The notes under the pieces are model-generated. The model was not told the origin of the DNA and searched no databases. It saw nothing but the letters and a program-made list of their open reading frames with translations. Source: Beta vulgaris subsp. vulgaris (Eukaryota > Streptophyta > Magnoliopsida > Caryophyllales > Amaranthaceae). From it: a stretch of 64,000 bases of DNA. Shown in pieces: positions 1 to 11,124 of this stretch. The stretch is taken from assembly GCF_026745355.1 (NCBI RefSeq), contig NC_079206.1, positions 46,116,216 to 46,180,215 on the forward strand, read 5' to 3'. The position numbers and the translations under genes were made by a program. How positions within the stretch are numbered: the stretch's first letter is position 1; every line of letters begins with the position of its first letter.

Positions 1-271
1 TGAACTACTATCTTTTGGTAATAAAAACTTGAAGTATTTCATCTAGATGGACCCCTTGTCAAAAATCAAAATATAATTTCTTCAAATATGAATTTAATTA
101 TTCAAATTGCATTCCTGATCGTCAAGGTTGCTTTTTGTGTGTGTGATTTTCGTTATTGGGAGCAAAAGGAAGTTGCAAAAGACTGTGTGAATCACGAATG
201 ATTTCTTACACCAATTAGATTGTGATGATAGCCACATTCCTTACAGGCATAAAACCCATTATTCCTAAGGT

Positions 272-549
272 GAGAAAGGCTTGGTAACCAACAGTTTGAG
301 TCCAAAAAAGACTCAAACACCCAAAATAAAACACAATGGTACCATTATAACCTGACATTGGTATCAAATTGTTATCAGGACTGGTACCAAGGTATCAATA
401 TTTTCGAAGAATGGTACCATTATAACCTACATTGGTACCAAGCAAATGTCAGCCACACGCGCGTGAAATCTTCCAACGCATAAAATGACCAAATTACCCC
501 CGTTTGAGTCCCCTAAGAGACTCAAACGGTTGGTTGCCAAGACAAGCTC
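272..549. mobile_element. Mutator-type MITE (non-autonomous)
   Basis: A 278-bp element with imperfect inverted ends: the left end carries CTTGGTAACCAAC and the right end read in reverse carries CTTGGCAACCAAC, each followed by GTTTGAGTC. It is flanked by a perfect 9-bp direct repeat TCCTAAGGT at 263-271 and 550-558, the target-duplication length typical of Mutator-like elements. Inside, a block starting AATGGTACCATTATAACCT occurs twice (335 and 409). No coding capacity. Superfamily is inferred from target-site length. Confidence 0.75.
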
Positions 550-800
550 TCCTAAGGTCATTTTCTATACAACTCTCTTTATGTCATAAACTACACGTGT
601 GATCCTATCAACGAGCAATCTAGAAATTTTAAAAAATGTTGCATCAGAATTCATTGTCTATTTAAGGGGCGATAAAATACTATCAGCTGGTGGAACGCCG
701 CTTAATAATAATAACTAGTATTTGAATCCGGATATTGCTTCGGGTTGATATTGTGTTTCCGACTTGATATGATTTTTTTTTTCATTGTCACTAAAATATA

Positions 801-1047
801 CTTCTTCCGTTTCACCATAAGTGAAACACTTTTCTTATTTGGAATAATCACAAGAAATGAAACTAAGCTCCAAATGGTAAAAAAAAAAAAGTTCGTTATT
901 ATTACAAATATACCACCAAAAAGTAAGAGGGGACCACAACTTCAATACTTCTTTACTTTACTTTATTATGGTCCCAACTTTCTCTCTCTAAATTTCTTGG
1001 TAGCTCCCCACTTTCTCTATGTTTCACTTATTGTGAAACCGAAGAAG
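801..1047. mobile_element. Stowaway-like (Tc1/mariner) MITE
   Basis: A 247-bp element whose ends are inverted repeats (CTTCTTCCGTTTCAC at left, its near reverse complement at right) flanked by TA on both sides (799-800 and 1048-1049). CTTCxTCCGTTTC ends with a TA target are the common plant Stowaway-like pattern. The open frame that spans it is a chance reading. Confidence 0.75.
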
Positions 1048-1112
1048 TATTAATGAAAACTCGACATTTAAAAGGTACGAATATAATAGTGTGAACACTT
1101 AAAGAATGATTA

Positions 1113-1185
1113 AAAGTTGGTTGAGATGATAATTATGTCATGTATAATAACAAGAGGTCATGGGTTCAAATCTTGTTGCAAGCTA
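1113..1185 (+). repeat. tRNA-derived SINE fragment
   Basis: Contains an A-box-like stretch (AGTTGGTTGAGATGATAA from 1115) and a B-box-like stretch (GGTTCAAATCT at 1163-1173) at tRNA-like spacing, without a foldable cloverleaf. This is the internal RNA polymerase III promoter layout of plant SINEs. No poly(A) tail or target duplication could be defined. Confidence 0.45.
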
Positions 1186-1190
1186 ATTTT

Positions 1191-3219
1191 ACCTTTGTTA
1201 ATTGACATGATATATGTACACAATGGAAAATTCTTACGTAGGTATCACGTGGCATGTATACATTGTCATGCACACTTTTTAATATATTTGTATAGTTTAT
1301 CATTTTTTTTTTCAAAATATTACATTTCATTAAAAAAAATTGATAAAACAAATATATAAAAAAGGCAACCTTTTGTGAAGAGGTAACATGTGATTTCTAC
1401 AATAAAGAAAATGTAGCATGTGATCTCTGACATAAAGTAAAAAGTTGCATTAATTTGTGTGTTTCGTTGAACTTTTACCCTAAAAAGTACAATTAGTTAT
1501 TTATAAGTATTGTTTGTATATCCAAGACATTGATTATTGATAACTCAACCTTATATATGACTTTTAGACATTTGTTAGTAACCAACCCTTCTTTGTGTAT
1601 GTAAACATGTAAAAATGAAATCATTGTCCTTATTAGTAGTGCAAAATTACATAATTATCCCCCATTAGCTGGTAAAGATGTCCACTACCAGTTACCGTTT
1701 TATTACCCCTCGCCATTGTAGCATGTGTGTCGCTTAGGGCGTAATGGGCATGATGACTTGATATCTTGTGGATGGTGAAATTATGCAACAATCTGCACAT
1801 CAAAATACAATCAAGTTTTAGCAAAGAGACACCCTCGGGGCTCATATTAGTGGTTCAAACACTACTATTAAGATACTACATCCATTTTTTTAAAAATCTA
1901 TAAATTTTCTTTTAAGTCTGTGTCTTTTTAATTTATACTTTTTGTCTTTTTTATTCTTGTTAGCATGTTCCAACTACTTTTTTCTCTTTATCTATATATA
2001 TCAACTACTTTTAAATATTTTAACACATTTTTTAGTTTCTCTATCTCATTGTTCAGTTTCTTTCTCATGTTTTTAGATTTTCTCCTTGATTCTTCCTCAA
2101 GACCAAAGTGAAGTGACTAATTAAAAAGAATTGAAGAAAGTAGTTAAATAGATAAAGATAATTGTTAATTATGTTTGCCCCTTTTTATACTAGTGAAACA
2201 TGTGTCATTGGAATAAAATTTATTATTCCTAGTCTATCTTGGTGTGTGGCAGGACCATCAACATAAAAGTCATCCAACCTATCATGCATATAATGAAATA
2301 ATAATTGAATGAGGTTATTTTTCCTAATCTATCTTGTATATGTCATATTTGATTGCATGGGTGAGAAAGGAGTACATATAGTAACATGTCATGTTTTTAC
2401 CTAACAAAATATATCTTGTAACAAAATAATTCGTATTAAAGTGAAATCAACAAAAATTATGACCGATGAAAAGTATCCAATATTGACAAATTTGGGGACA
2501 AATTTGGGGTAAAGGGTTAATCGTGTGGCTTGAATATTATACATCAATAGGTAGAGTATATATACAAAACATAAGTAACATAAGATAGAAAACAATCTTC
2601 CTAAAAGATATAGGACCATAACCATAAATTATTCACTAAATAATATTTTAATATAAATAAACTCAAATATATTATTCTCTTAATAATATCAATATGGAAA
2701 ATATATCATATATTTTCTAAAACTGATTATATCTTGTATCTTTAACAAATATCACATCCGGCATATATACCGCAAGATGAAGTTTTTTTTTTTTGAGAGG
2801 ACAAATGAGCAAACAAATAATACACTTGCATTGTCCCTCTGTCAGTTTCGTTCTATGGAGGATAAAATGATTGCAGAATTTAGTGTGCAAATTACTTGAA
2901 ATGGTTAAAACTTAAAAGTGCTCCACATTATTATTATTATGTACATTATATAGAGGCATAATAGGGCGCAATAAGAAGAAATATAGGACCTACCTGAGTC
3001 ACATCAAATATTATTATTATATATGTATCAGCAAATAAACGTGCTTATAAATCTCTCACTGTATGAGTGGTCACTGGTCAGTGGTCTAAGTTGCACAAGA
3101 TATATCGCTACGACGCTACCTCTACCTGTCCATTCTTACTTGTTCCCACTTCAAAGGGACAACATTTTAGTTTGGCTAGAAAAGAGTAGCTTCCTGTCCT
3201 TTCATCCAAATAATAACGC
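1191..3219. other. Non-coding, AT-rich, no gene seen
   Basis: Short open frames here have no recognisable protein features. Degenerate repeat-like sequence is present around 1,860-2,170, and a loosely repeated TATTCCTAGTCTATCTTG-like phrase occurs near 2,222 and 2,318. No gene is supported. Confidence 0.5.
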
Positions 3220-3530
3220 TTGGATATTTTCCTTTACAAAGTTTTCCCCTCGTGCTGGTTTGTTTGTTCCATCAATTATTTAATAAGTTGAAAGATATCA
3301 TGATGTCTACAACCAATCTACTACAAGATACCCCATCTACTCAATAAAAACTTTAATTTGTGTCATATACTCATATTAAAGAGAATACTTTCCAATCTAC
3401 TTGTATGATATAGAACAAAAATCGTGAAACGAATTGGATATTTTCCTTTACAAAGTTTTTTGTTTGGTGCATCAATCAATAATTCGAAAGAAATCATAAA
3501 GTTTACAACTAACTATTACCCATCTACCAT
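3220..3530. repeat. Imperfect direct duplication, about 100 bp, offset 214 bp
   Basis: The block starting TTGGATATTTTCCTTTACAA at about 3,220 recurs at about 3,434. Both copies continue with GTTTG, CATCAAT, GAAAG.AATCAT and TCTACAAC-like phrases for about 100 bp. The copies have diverged by substitutions and small indels, so this is an old local duplication. Confidence 0.6.
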
Positions 3531-3535
3531 ATACT

Positions 3536-4664
3536 CCCTCCATTTTTTGAAATTTTACTTAATTACGGTAATCATAATATTTTAAGCAACAAAAGAGAGT
3601 ACTTTTTGGGTCCACTTGTACTAAACAAATACGAATATATGAGGAGAGAAAGCATTAGGTTCATTTTTTAGGTCTACTTGCATTAAATAAATATAGTTTT
3701 TTATGCACACGATGCATGCGATAATATTTTTGGGCATAACTGTTACTTATTATTGAAACAAACCAGGTAAAAAGGAGATAAATACTACTAATCAAGATTG
3801 CTATTGATTGAGGATCATGCCAAATCATGTCCAGAGGAGTCAAGATAAATATAATTTATTTTCATGATTTTATGTAATATTGTTGTTTCACTTATAGCTA
3901 ATTGAGTATGATTAACGTTAGTTGTTTGTTAATAGTCCAAAAAAATTGTAGCCAAAGCCACAAAGCCACGTGTATGCAAGTAACAAACCCACATAATTTT
4001 ACCCACCTATCCATATGACTATCAATTCCACCTATCATATAACTATCCATCACATATACTCATATGACTGATGTGCCTCACTTTTTTTTTCATCTAATCC
4101 TCCACATTTTCATCTTCCCACCTACAACCTTATATCTTCACTTCCCTCAAAATATTAGAACGACTCATCTACTTATCCTTATTATCTTTCATATCTCACT
4201 AAAAAAGATTGAGATTTCATATTCATAGTCATATTTCACGGCAGACACCACATTAATAAGCCAATTATGGTGTCAAAATTAACCCATCAACGCTCCATTA
4301 AATTTTACGTTAATTTTGGTCTCTGTTTTTGTGGATCTTTTTAGGTTTTCATTTCGATCAGGTGGTAATGTTTAAAATGTTCGTGGAAATGGGGTTGAAA
4401 TTGAAGTTTATTTGTTTGACGAATTAAATGAGGGGCCTCAAATTTGAAGGTAATTCTTTACGTTTATGTTCCTGATTTCGTCCCAAAAATGTAATTGTCA
4501 ACTAGATTTCTCCAAGATCCAGTTACATTTTATTTGAACTTTTATTTGTGAAGATGGTTTTTGTAAGAAATTTGTGGCTGAAGTTCTTGAATCATCCACT
4601 TTTCCTTTTTTTTCCTTTTGTTTTCCAAGACTTCTTCTACTCCTTTTCTAGGTTTTTAATTATT
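3536..4664. other. Non-coding, partial MITE end and flank of the copia element
   Basis: A Stowaway-like left end (TACTCCCTCCATTTTTTGAA, about 3,533) has no clear matching right end, so it is probably a truncated MITE. The rest is AT-rich. The last 36 bases (4,629-4,664) are repeated beyond the right LTR of the copia element at about 12,277. No gene seen. Confidence 0.5.
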
Positions 4665-5804
4665 TGTTAGTCGTGTACAAACACTTAAGAAACTACAAGA
4701 GGGGGGAGGGTGAATTGTAGTTGGAGAGATTATCAAACTTTTTGCGAAAATAACAGAATGATTTGCTAGGAAAGAAATAATGTATAGACAAGAAAGAAAT
4801 AAGAACACGAGATTTTTACACGGAAAACTTCCTAGGCCCAATAGGAAGAAAAACCTTGACCACGAGGGATTTTGACTCAATTCTCTTTGATAACTTTAGG
4901 CCAAAAGACTCACTTTTGTACAACCTAAACTCGGACCTACTCTATTCCTCTAGGAACTGGTTCCCAGTCAACTTGTTCCCCCTGAACAATTGACTTTCTC
5001 TCTTGACTTCACTCAAAGTCTTTTCTCTTTCTCTCTTCTCTTTCTCTTTCTCTTTTTCTCTCAAAATGATTACAGATTTAGATTCACTCAACCCAATCTA
5101 AAATACACTAAGTAATAATCAAAGAAGAGTAAAACTGAATACACTTTCACTAAGATATTACACTTACAATTCTGAAAGCATACATAAAAAGATTGTTACA
5201 AAAACTTATTTGTAGAGAACAATCTTCCCACAATCTTTTCCACGATCAAAATGAAGCTTTGTATTCAGCCACTTCTTCCATGATCTATCCGTTGCAAATA
5301 TCCGTTGGGAGTTAGTTGGTTAATTTTCACAAGTTCAGCCACTAACACAAGCGTTTTCATTTTCCCACGCCTTGTTAGTAGGTGGGTTGTTATGGTTCCT
5401 AAAATCTAGGAACTACCACAACACATCATTCTTAGACGCTTGTTTAGATTAGATTTTGATGGCTCCTTTGTTATGGAATATCCAAAAGGCTGCACACAAA
5501 CAAACTTAACAGAATATTATAGAATCACAACATATCATAATTTTACATCCATAATATAAACGGTTTGTCACAAATAAAGTTTAACAACTTAATTTTGATT
5601 AATCTCCTAATCAATTCTTCATAAGTTATTAAACATATTGTTTGTGATATCTAAGAGTTCATAAAATAAAAAGAATAAATCTAAACTATAAACTAAGTTG
5701 AGACACGAGTGACTGAATTTAATAAAATAAACTAAGAACGCAAAAAAATGAAACTAAGTAAAACAAAGTTAATTATTTGTCATTATCAAAATAGTGAAAC
5801 AACA
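4665..5804 (-). repeat. Copia 3' LTR (left copy)
   Basis: Begins TGTTAGTCGTG and ends AAACAACA on the plus strand, giving TG...CA termini, and pairs with 11,125-12,271. It includes a G-run near 4,700 and a CT-rich stretch around 4,995-5,065. The sequence between it and the coding region carries the polypurine tract. Confidence 0.9.
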
Positions 5805-5806
5805 AT

Positions 5807-5821
5807 ATTCCCCCTTTTTTA
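5807..5821 (-). other. Polypurine tract of the copia element
   Basis: On the minus strand AAAAAAGGGGG lies a few bases inside the left LTR, the normal position of the plus-strand primer for reverse transcription. Confidence 0.75.
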
Positions 5822-6316
5822 TTATGACAAATAATTTGGAAATTTTTATATTTTTTATATTTAAGAAAAACTAAAAAAAAAAATAACTCACAAAAAAAAT
5901 CACACAAACAGACCTAAGTACACTCAACTAAGACTGGGAACAGGATCAGGCTCTACTGGGAACGGGGATGAGAAAACATGCATAGGAACTAAGTAGGAAC
6001 AAAGATAAAAATAAAAAAATTAATACAACAATATCTCTTCCCCCTTTGTCATGATCAAAACCAAGAAATGACCCTGCATCACTAGAGAGTCAACAGTCTA
6101 GGCATCAAGCAAGTTGCTCGAACACATATCTCATAATATTAGCCATCCAAGCACAAAAAAAAAAATAAGCAGGCAGAAAGCAACAATATGGACACTAGAT
6201 ATGTAGCAATATGCAGAGTAAAGCAGAAAAATAGAGGAAATTAAAAGTGCTTCATGTGTCGCAAAAAGGATTACAGCCTCAAAAAACTTGTTCAATTGTT
6301 TCACAGTTAAAGGAAG

Positions 6317-7699
6317 TTAGGGCTTTGAGCGTTTGAAGAGAAAGGAGACCACAGAATCAATTTTTGAGGTCACACCATCTACCTTGTTCCTGATCCCCGT
6401 GTCAGCATTCTTGATAGCTATCAGTTGTTGTTGCTGCTGAGAATCCAGAGCAGAGACAGTGGTCTCTATGGCATTGATCCTGGTGTGGAGAAGGGTCAAA
6501 GAGTCCTGAATTTCCCGGAGTAGCTTGTTGAGCCCAGTAGTAGATAACAACGGAAAATCCACAGCAGTAGAAGGAACTGGATCCGAGTCTAGGTGAATAA
6601 ATACTGTTTCACCTTGATCCTGCTCCTTCAGAGACTTGGACCCAGCCAACCTTTGACTCTTCCTCACAGACCCACTTGGAACTCCTTCTTCACCCAGCTT
6701 CCTCTTGCTACCTACCTCAACCTTGACAGGCGTTTCTTCCCTCTCAAAGTCTAGTTTACCATTGACTAACCTTAAACTAAGCCTTGACAGAGTGTCCTTG
6801 GTAAGAAAATTTTCTGGCTTAAGACAAAAGGAGGGACTGGCAGGCAATTTAACTTTGCAATTTTTGAAAACAGAGGAGAGAAGAATGCCATAGCCAACTT
6901 TGGTGTTATGGGAAATGCAGTGAGAGAGATGTGAAATAATCAAAGAGGGAAGGTTGATTTTGATGTTATTTGCAAGGCAGTACATAATGGAGAGATTCAT
7001 TAGCCTTGTCTGGGTTCTTTTTGAGAAACGGGGTAGAATGAAACGCCAAACAAACTGGAATAACAATTTGTGAAAGGGGGACAATTCTTTTTGATCTAAA
7101 GATAATGCATTAGAATTGCCATTAAAGAAAGCAAGAATTTTAACATTGGAGACTCCATTGATATTTAATTTTGCCCTACCCTTAATATATTCTTTGTAAC
7201 CCTCAATTGGGACATCAAACCATTCCCCTAATTTCTTTTCAGTAAGAGTAACCACACAGCCATTCACTACACTCACACATACACCCTCGGTTATGTTAAA
7301 ACTTGAACAAAACTCTTTCATTTCTTTTTCATAAAGACCCTCATCCAAACTGACAATTTTCCATCATTTTTGAAACTTTAAGATATTCAACAGTTCTGTC
7401 CACTTGGACTTTTTGCACCATGCAATATCAACGCAAAAACCCAGAAGAAATTGGGATGACTTTGTTTTCTTACCTCGCTTTGTAGGAACTGTAATCTCCT
7501 TTTCTTGTTCACTTTCAGCTTCGTTTTCACCATCTTCTTGTTTAGAAGAGAGAGAAACTGGAGCAGAGGATTCGGATTTTTATCCAGTAGAATCTTCTTT
7601 GGTCTTGGATGATTCTTGAGCGCTGATTTCATCAAGGGATGGTGTTTTCTCTCTGGGAAAATTCTCGTGATCTCCGGTATTTTTACTGTGAGAAGACAT
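6317..7699 (-). pseudogene. Third ORF of the copia element, plant-transposon-type protein, two nonsense codons
   Basis: A 461-codon frame that starts at the ATG at 7,699 and ends at 6,317, broken by a TAA at 7,580-7,582 (codon 40) and a TGA at 7,364-7,366 (codon 112). The downstream 343 codons are open. The middle section (SPFHKLLFQFVWRFILPRFS, followed by a region predicting helices) resembles the 'putative plant transposon protein' domain that plants carry in many retroelement-linked ORFs. A basic stretch KSQRLAGSKS follows, and the last 70 residues have heptad spacing of L/I/V with a QQQQQ run, suggesting a coiled coil. It lies downstream of pol where some copia lineages carry an env-like ORF, but I see no signal peptide or clear transmembrane helix. 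Function is unknown. Confidence 0.65.
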
Positions 7700-7738
7700 T
7701 GTGAAAGGGTTTTTGGCGAGAGGTTGAAGATGAGCGAT

Positions 7739-7778
<40 letters not shown>

Positions 7779-7845
7779 TGAAGTGATGTGAGAGTTGGAA
7801 GTTGTGGGGGTCAATGATGTTATGGGTTGGGTTATAAAGTAATGA
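7700..7845 (-). promoter_or_regulatory. Promoter-like TATA plus CT-rich leader for the third ORF
   Basis: Read on the minus strand, a TATA-like TTTATAA (7,832-7,838) is followed about 55 bp later by a long CT-repeat (7,741-7,778) and then by the ATG at 7,699 in the context TTCACAATGTC. CT-rich leaders are common in plant 5' UTRs. This arrangement suggests the ORF is expressed from its own promoter rather than from the LTR. The CT tract is also a simple microsatellite. Confidence 0.5.
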
Positions 7846-8265
7846 TGATACCGTGTGAAAGAGAAGTAAAGGGTTATGTTTAATGAAGCGGTTTATTGGG
7901 TTTTGGAAGAGATTTAATTAAATTTCTTCATTTAACTTAGATTAACTGAACTTGTAATTGTGGCAATAATACATGTTAACGCATTTATTTATGGAATGGA
8001 GGTGTGAAAGGAAAGATGAGCGAGAAGATTTGGAGGGAAAAATAGAAAAAGAAAAAAAACAGAAAATGCTCTTGCATATGATAAAATATGTCCATAATGT
8101 ACAAACTACATACGTACCAAATATGTGCAAGGACAATAAGGGTAATATTCAAAGACATATGTGAGTCCTTATACTTGACCCTAGGTTTATGAATTTTAAT
8201 TCATGAAAGTTGCAGGACATGCTCAGTAATAAACATTTTTTGGGGAATTAACATCATTTGTACAT
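7846..8265 (-). other. Spacer between RNase H and third ORF
   Basis: AT-rich internal sequence of the copia element with no recognisable coding potential. The small open frames on both strands look accidental. Confidence 0.5.
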
Positions 8266-9290
8266 TTAAACAATTTTTATCATTCCTAGTTCCAAGTGTA
8301 TATTTTCAAACCTGTCCCTAGATAGAGGTTTAGTCAATATGTCAGCTATTTGATTTTCAGTTGGACAAAAATCAACTTTGACTAATCCCTTTTCTACATT
8401 ATCTTTTAGGAAATGATGACGAATGTGAATATGCTTGACTCTAGAGTGATGAACTGAATCCTTGGAAATGCATATGGAACTACTATTGTCACAGAATATA
8501 GGAACACACTTAAATTTTATGCCAAAGTCACGTATTTGTTGCTTGATCCATAATACCTGAGAGCAGCAAGCAGCAACAGCCACGTATTCAGCTTCGGCTG
8601 TGGAAAGAGCAACAGTGTTTTGTTTCTTTGAACTCCAAGAAACTAAGCTTGATCCTAGGAACTGGACAATACCCGAGGTGCTTTTACGATTTACCAAGTC
8701 TCCAGCATAGTCAGCATCAGAATAGCTCACTAGATCAAAGATATCACTTCGAGGATAGAACAAACAAAGATCATCACTTCCTTTCAAATATGTAAGGATC
8801 CGTTTGACAGCTGTCAAGTTAGATTCCTTAGGATTTGATTGGAATCTAGCACATAAACCAACACTAAAAGAGATATCAGGTCTACTAGCAGCTAGATAGA
8901 GTAAGGAATCAATCATATACCTCTGTAGAGTTTTTGATCTATGGACTTACCACTTTGGTCCTCATCTAACCTTGTTCCTATTTTACTCACTACACAACAT
9001 TCATCAGTAAAATTCACACTGTTCCCTTTGTCACAAAATTGAGAAATACTAAGTAGATTGTGTATCAAACCCTCAACCAAAAATACATTATCTATGGAAT
9101 GTGACTTAGACTTTGCTACCTTACCTATAGCTACAATATTACCGGTAAGATTATCTCCGAAGGTCACAGTTCCTCCATCATAGGCTGAAAGCGAGAGAAA
9201 TTTCTTTTTATCTCCTGTCATGTATTTAGAACAACCGCTATCGAGGTACCACATGTTTTTCCCCCTCACTTTAGCCTGTATCCAAAGAAA
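8266..9290 (-). pseudogene. Copia pol remnant: protease fused to RNase H by internal deletion
   Basis: The frame opens just after a TGA that ends gag (9,291-9,293). The aspartic protease motif WYLDSGCSKYMTG comes first, followed by the HNLLSISQ segment. The sequence then jumps at about 9,000-8,960 straight to TRLDEDQSGK, which normally lies at the end of the reverse transcriptase. The integrase and the catalytic part of the reverse transcriptase are absent. A frameshift at about 8,917 (two extra bases in GGTATATGAT) separates this from a 216-codon RNase H with SDADYAGD, STAEAEY and ADILTKPL motifs. The product could not support transposition by itself. Confidence 0.85.
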
Positions 9291-11063
9291 TCAGTCAGTG
9301 GTAGGAACCCAGTTTGACTTGGGTTCCTCTGTTGGGCTAGTATTTCTCTTAACTTTCCACACTTGCTTAATTAAGCGAGTGTTCATTTCAATATGTTCTT
9401 CTCTAGAGGAACAGTCAGACACTAAGTGTCCACTGTTCCCACAGTAAGAGCATATTCGGCTGCTTGGAAGATCAACATATTTTTTCATTTTGTTTTTCTT
9501 CTTGTGATTGAAACCTAACCCTCTTCTTCCTTCATTTTTATACTTTTGTATCCAACTCACTGGATCAGGAAGTGTTGTTCTTGAAGATTCCATTTTCTCT
9601 TTAAGTACCAGATACTTACTTAAAACCTTTTCATGTTTGAATTTTAATTTCTCGAACTCGGATCTGGTATTTATAGAGGAACTGGTTCCTTCAGGAACAA
9701 ATAGTTTCAATTCAGCCATCTCCATATTCAAGAAATAATTTTCATTTTTAGCATTTTCAAAAGCATTTTCATCAAAAACTTCAAAGAATCTTTCCTCAAT
9801 ATTAGCATTTATTGTTTTAAACCAATTTGAATGTCCTTTGGTGACTTCTAAGGCTTTTTCAAGATTTTCTTCTCTAACGTAAATGGCCTTGTAGTCATCC
9901 AAAGTTTCCAAAAGAAGTTTTATTAATTGATTCTTCGAAAGTTCTTTTAACTCTTCTTCAATAACATTAATGCGTACCTTGTTGTTTGGCAAGTCTTCTT
10001 CCTCGTCTGTCTTTGCCATAAGACACAAATGAGCTGTTTCCTCTTCTGGTTGTTCCTGCTCCTCGTCTGAATCCGATTCTCCCCAGGTAGCAACCATGGC
10101 TCTTCTCATATCAACTTTTGAGAATGGTTTTTGTTGTTCCTTTCCCTTCTCCTTGTATTTTCCTTTGCTTTTGTCATTTTCCCAGAGAGGACATTCCTTT
10201 ATGAAGTGTTCAGGACTTCCACATTTGTGACAGCTTAGCTTCCCTGGCTTTTTCAAGTTCTTTCCCTTGTAGTTCTTGTTGAAGAACTTCTTGAATCTTT
10301 TCACGATCAATGCTGCTTTTTCATCATCAGTTTCTGAATCCTCTTGTTCATCAGACTTGAGAGCCAAAGCTTTAGGTCTACTAGAGTCAACTTCATGAGT
10401 TCCTAGATGTATTTCATGAGTCAACAAGGAACCGGAAAGTTGCTTGATATTGAATATGGTAAAATCTTTTGTTTCAAGTAAAGCAGTGACCTTTGCCATC
10501 CATTTTTCATCCTGAGGAAGACTTCGTAGTACTTTTCGTACTTGTTCCTCTGGAGTGATGACCTTCCCTAGGGATTCGAGCTCATTTATGATGTTGGAGA
10601 ACCTTGTGAGCATTTCTTGGACAGACTCCTTAGGCTTCATTTGAAATAGCTCATATTTGTGCATGAGCATATCGATTTTTGATATCTTGACTTGGTTAGT
10701 TCCTTCGTGAGTAACTTGAAGAAGTTCCCACATTTGCTTGGCTGATTTGCATCCCATGATACGATTGTGTTCATGGGGACCAAGGCCACAGTGGAGAATC
10801 TTTTTAGCCAAGTTGTTCATCTCCATTTTATCGAAGTCATCTTTATCATATTTGGAGAGGGGTTTGGGGATGTCTTCACCCTTTTCATTTTTCTCTGTGA
10901 CTTCGAAGTCACCAATCTATATCACTCTCCAAACTTGATAATTTTCAACCTTAATGAAAATTTCCGTACGGTTCTTCCAGTATGGATAATACTTACCATT
11001 AAACATAGGTGGACGCTGAGTTGAGTAACCTTCTTCCAATCTTTCTCCCGATGTGTTCATCAT
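9291..11063 (-). pseudogene. Copia gag, one premature stop
   Basis: Start ATG-ATG at 11,063, 15-20 codons before the YYPYWKNR segment typical of copia gag. A TAG at 10,917-10,919 (codon 49) interrupts it, and the remaining 511 codons are open from 10,826. It carries two CCHC zinc knuckles: CHKCGSPEHFIKEC (about residue 278 from the true start) and CSYCGNSGHLVSDC near the C-terminus. Acidic DSDEEQEQPEEE-type stretches lie between them. It ends in a TGA in frame with the protease 20 codons later, so gag and pol share one frame separated by a single stop. It packages element RNA in the family. Confidence 0.85.
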
Positions 11064-11110
11064 TTCCAGGAACTAGCTCCTCATTGTTAACTGATTTTTG
11101 GAGGAACCAG

Positions 11111-11122
11111 GCTCTGATACTA
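11111..11122 (-). other. Primer-binding site of the copia element
   Basis: Minus-strand TAGTATCAGAGC, two bases inside the right LTR, matches the 3' end of initiator methionine tRNA (TGGTATCAGAGC) with one mismatch. This marks the right LTR as the 5' LTR. Confidence 0.8.
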
Positions 11123-11124
11123 AT

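Noticed and set aside
745..1053. 102-codon frame
   Set aside because: Coincides with a Stowaway-like MITE; no protein features.
1113..1185. Possible functional tRNA gene
   Set aside because: A- and B-box-like motifs are present but no acceptor stem or cloverleaf can be folded; a SINE remnant fits better.
4498..4530. CTAGT as the missing 3' end of the 14,112 Helitron
   Set aside because: No GC-rich hairpin lies at the required distance.
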